Positions 5,392 to 6,171 of a DNA stretch of 6,171 nucleotides are shown here, in pieces (the first letter of the stretch is position 1; every line of letters starts with the position of its first letter). This stretch comes from Planctomycetota bacterium. Its GTDB lineage: Bacteria; Planctomycetota; J058; JARGOJ01. The stretch spans positions 2,683 to 8,853 of the forward strand of contig JARGOJ010000312.1 in NCBI GenBank assembly GCA_029210225.1, in the 5' to 3' direction. The translations under genes and the position numbers were made by a program. The notes under the pieces were generated by a model. The model worked only from the letters and a program-made list of their open reading frames with translations, made no database searches and was not told the DNA's origin.

Positions 5392-6171
5392 TTACTTGTC
5401 TTGATCGGCGCCGTAGATCAGTAGGCGATCCTTAGTGGCATAGGCCAAGCCGTGAGCGGTGAAGATGATATGGCCATCGTCTTTGCAACCAACCAGCTTC
5501 AGAGGTTTTCGCATCGCGAACTTCACCTCGAAGAATTTATGCTTCCCTCTCAATTCAACGGTGTAGTCGAAGACTCGGGCCGTTCCATGTCCTGTGGGCA
5601 GGACGAAGCGCTTTGCGTCAATATCTCCTCGATAGGTGACATCGTCGCTCTTAGGCAGAAGCTCAAAACGTCCATCCTCTGCTGGATCAGAAGCGAGCTT
5701 GCCGTTGCGACCATCGAGAGCAATTAGATAACGTTTCCCATAGAGAATAACGACGCCCTCTCGGGTCACCAGAAAGCGATTCGCTTTGACTTTTAACGAG
5801 GCCGAGGACCAAACCCGCTTCCCCGTCATAGTGTCGTAGGCTTTGACTTCTGAGCGTCCGGGTGGAGAGACGAGGACCAGATCGGAGCTGCCGTTTCGCT
5901 CAATGAATCGAAGGGGCTCAAGGCTCGGAGGATTCTGTTCGGTCACCATGCCGTTGACGCGACCAAAGGGGTTGTTAGCGGGAGCTTTCTTCTTAGCTTT
6001 CGTTGTCTGGCTCACCCACTTCATCCGGCCGTTTGTTGCGTTGACACAAGCGAGCGTCGCCGTGCCAGAGTCGACGAAGACCTGACTTTTTGACACGACA
6101 ACAGATGGGAAAACAGCCGGGATACCCTTCTCAGCGTTTGCTGAGACGGTTCCAATGAAGGTCATCCAAAT
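5392..6171 (-). CDS. PQQ-like beta-propeller protein, 5' partial
   Basis: The C-terminal 259 residues of a protein with PQQ-enzyme-type propeller repeats. The frame stays open to the right edge (residues Ile-Trp precede the Met at 6165), and the propeller has already begun, so that Met is not taken as the start. Numbering from it, blade motifs of the form [V/L]xAxDxxTGxxxW appear as LACVNATNGRMKW (38-50), VKAYDTMTGKRVW (107-119) and LIALDGRNGKLAS (147-159), with degenerate blades afterwards (ARVFDYTVELRGKHKFFEV, 196-214; DGHIIFTAHGLAYATKDRLLIYG, 230-252). A Lys/Pro-rich insert follows the first blade (56-66). No PQQ-binding active site is recognisable, so this is likely a structural or binding propeller rather than a dehydrogenase. 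Such proteins are abundant and usually exported in Planctomycetota; the signal peptide, if any, is outside the window. Confidence 0.82.
   Translation of the reverse strand: MWMTFIGTVSANAEKGIPAVFPSVVVSKSQVFVDSGTATLACVNATNGRMKWVSQTTKAKKKAPANNPFGRVNGMVTEQNPPSLEPLRFIERNGSSDLVLVSPPGRSEVKAYDTMTGKRVWSSASLKVKANRFLVTREGVVILYGKRYLIALDGRNGKLASDPAEDGRFELLPKSDDVTYRGDIDAKRFVLPTGHGTARVFDYTVELRGKHKFFEVKFAMRKPLKLVGCKDDGHIIFTAHGLAYATKDRLLIYGADQDK

Noticed and set aside
6163..6165. ATG as the start of the beta-propeller gene
   Set aside because: The frame continues to the window edge, no ribosome binding site can be seen, and a propeller blade starts soon afterwards without any signal peptide, so the gene most likely begins outside.

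Overview
The window holds six genes, two of them cut by its edges, and reads like an ordinary chromosomal stretch of roughly 50% G+C. The likely source is a member of the Planctomycetota. This is an inference from the company the genes keep: a lipoprotein resembling a planctomycetal family I remember as DUF6655, a PQQ-type beta-propeller protein, a secreted C25 (gingipain-fold) peptidase and a zinc-ribbon membrane protein. There is no rRNA or marker gene to confirm it.

Left to right: (1) the C-terminal two thirds of a class I cysteine desulfurase (NifS/IscS type), on the plus strand and cut by the left edge; (2) convergent with it, a small zinc-ribbon protein with two membrane segments on the minus strand; (3) upstream of that on the same strand, a 561-residue exported C25-family cysteine peptidase with its His and Cys in place; (4) divergent from the peptidase, a complete class V aminotransferase-fold protein of the alanine-glyoxylate/serine-pyruvate aminotransferase type that lacks the PLP-binding lysine; (5) a 227-residue lipoprotein with a strong ribosome binding site, strongly biased codons and a textbook intrinsic terminator; (6) about 320 bases with no convincing gene but a long GC-rich hairpin; (7) the C-terminal part of a PQQ-like beta-propeller protein on the minus strand, cut by the right edge.

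The genes do not form an obvious pathway. The peptidase and the lysine-less aminotransferase homologue share a 92-base divergent intergenic region and might be co-regulated. The most notable item is that aminotransferase homologue: the fold signature and the pyridine-binding Asp are kept, while the Schiff-base Lys, the phosphate-loop motif and the usual ring-stacking Trp all appear replaced. This suggests a conserved-looking pseudoenzyme rather than a decayed gene. I found no CRISPR array, tRNA, rRNA, insertion sequence or integrated element.
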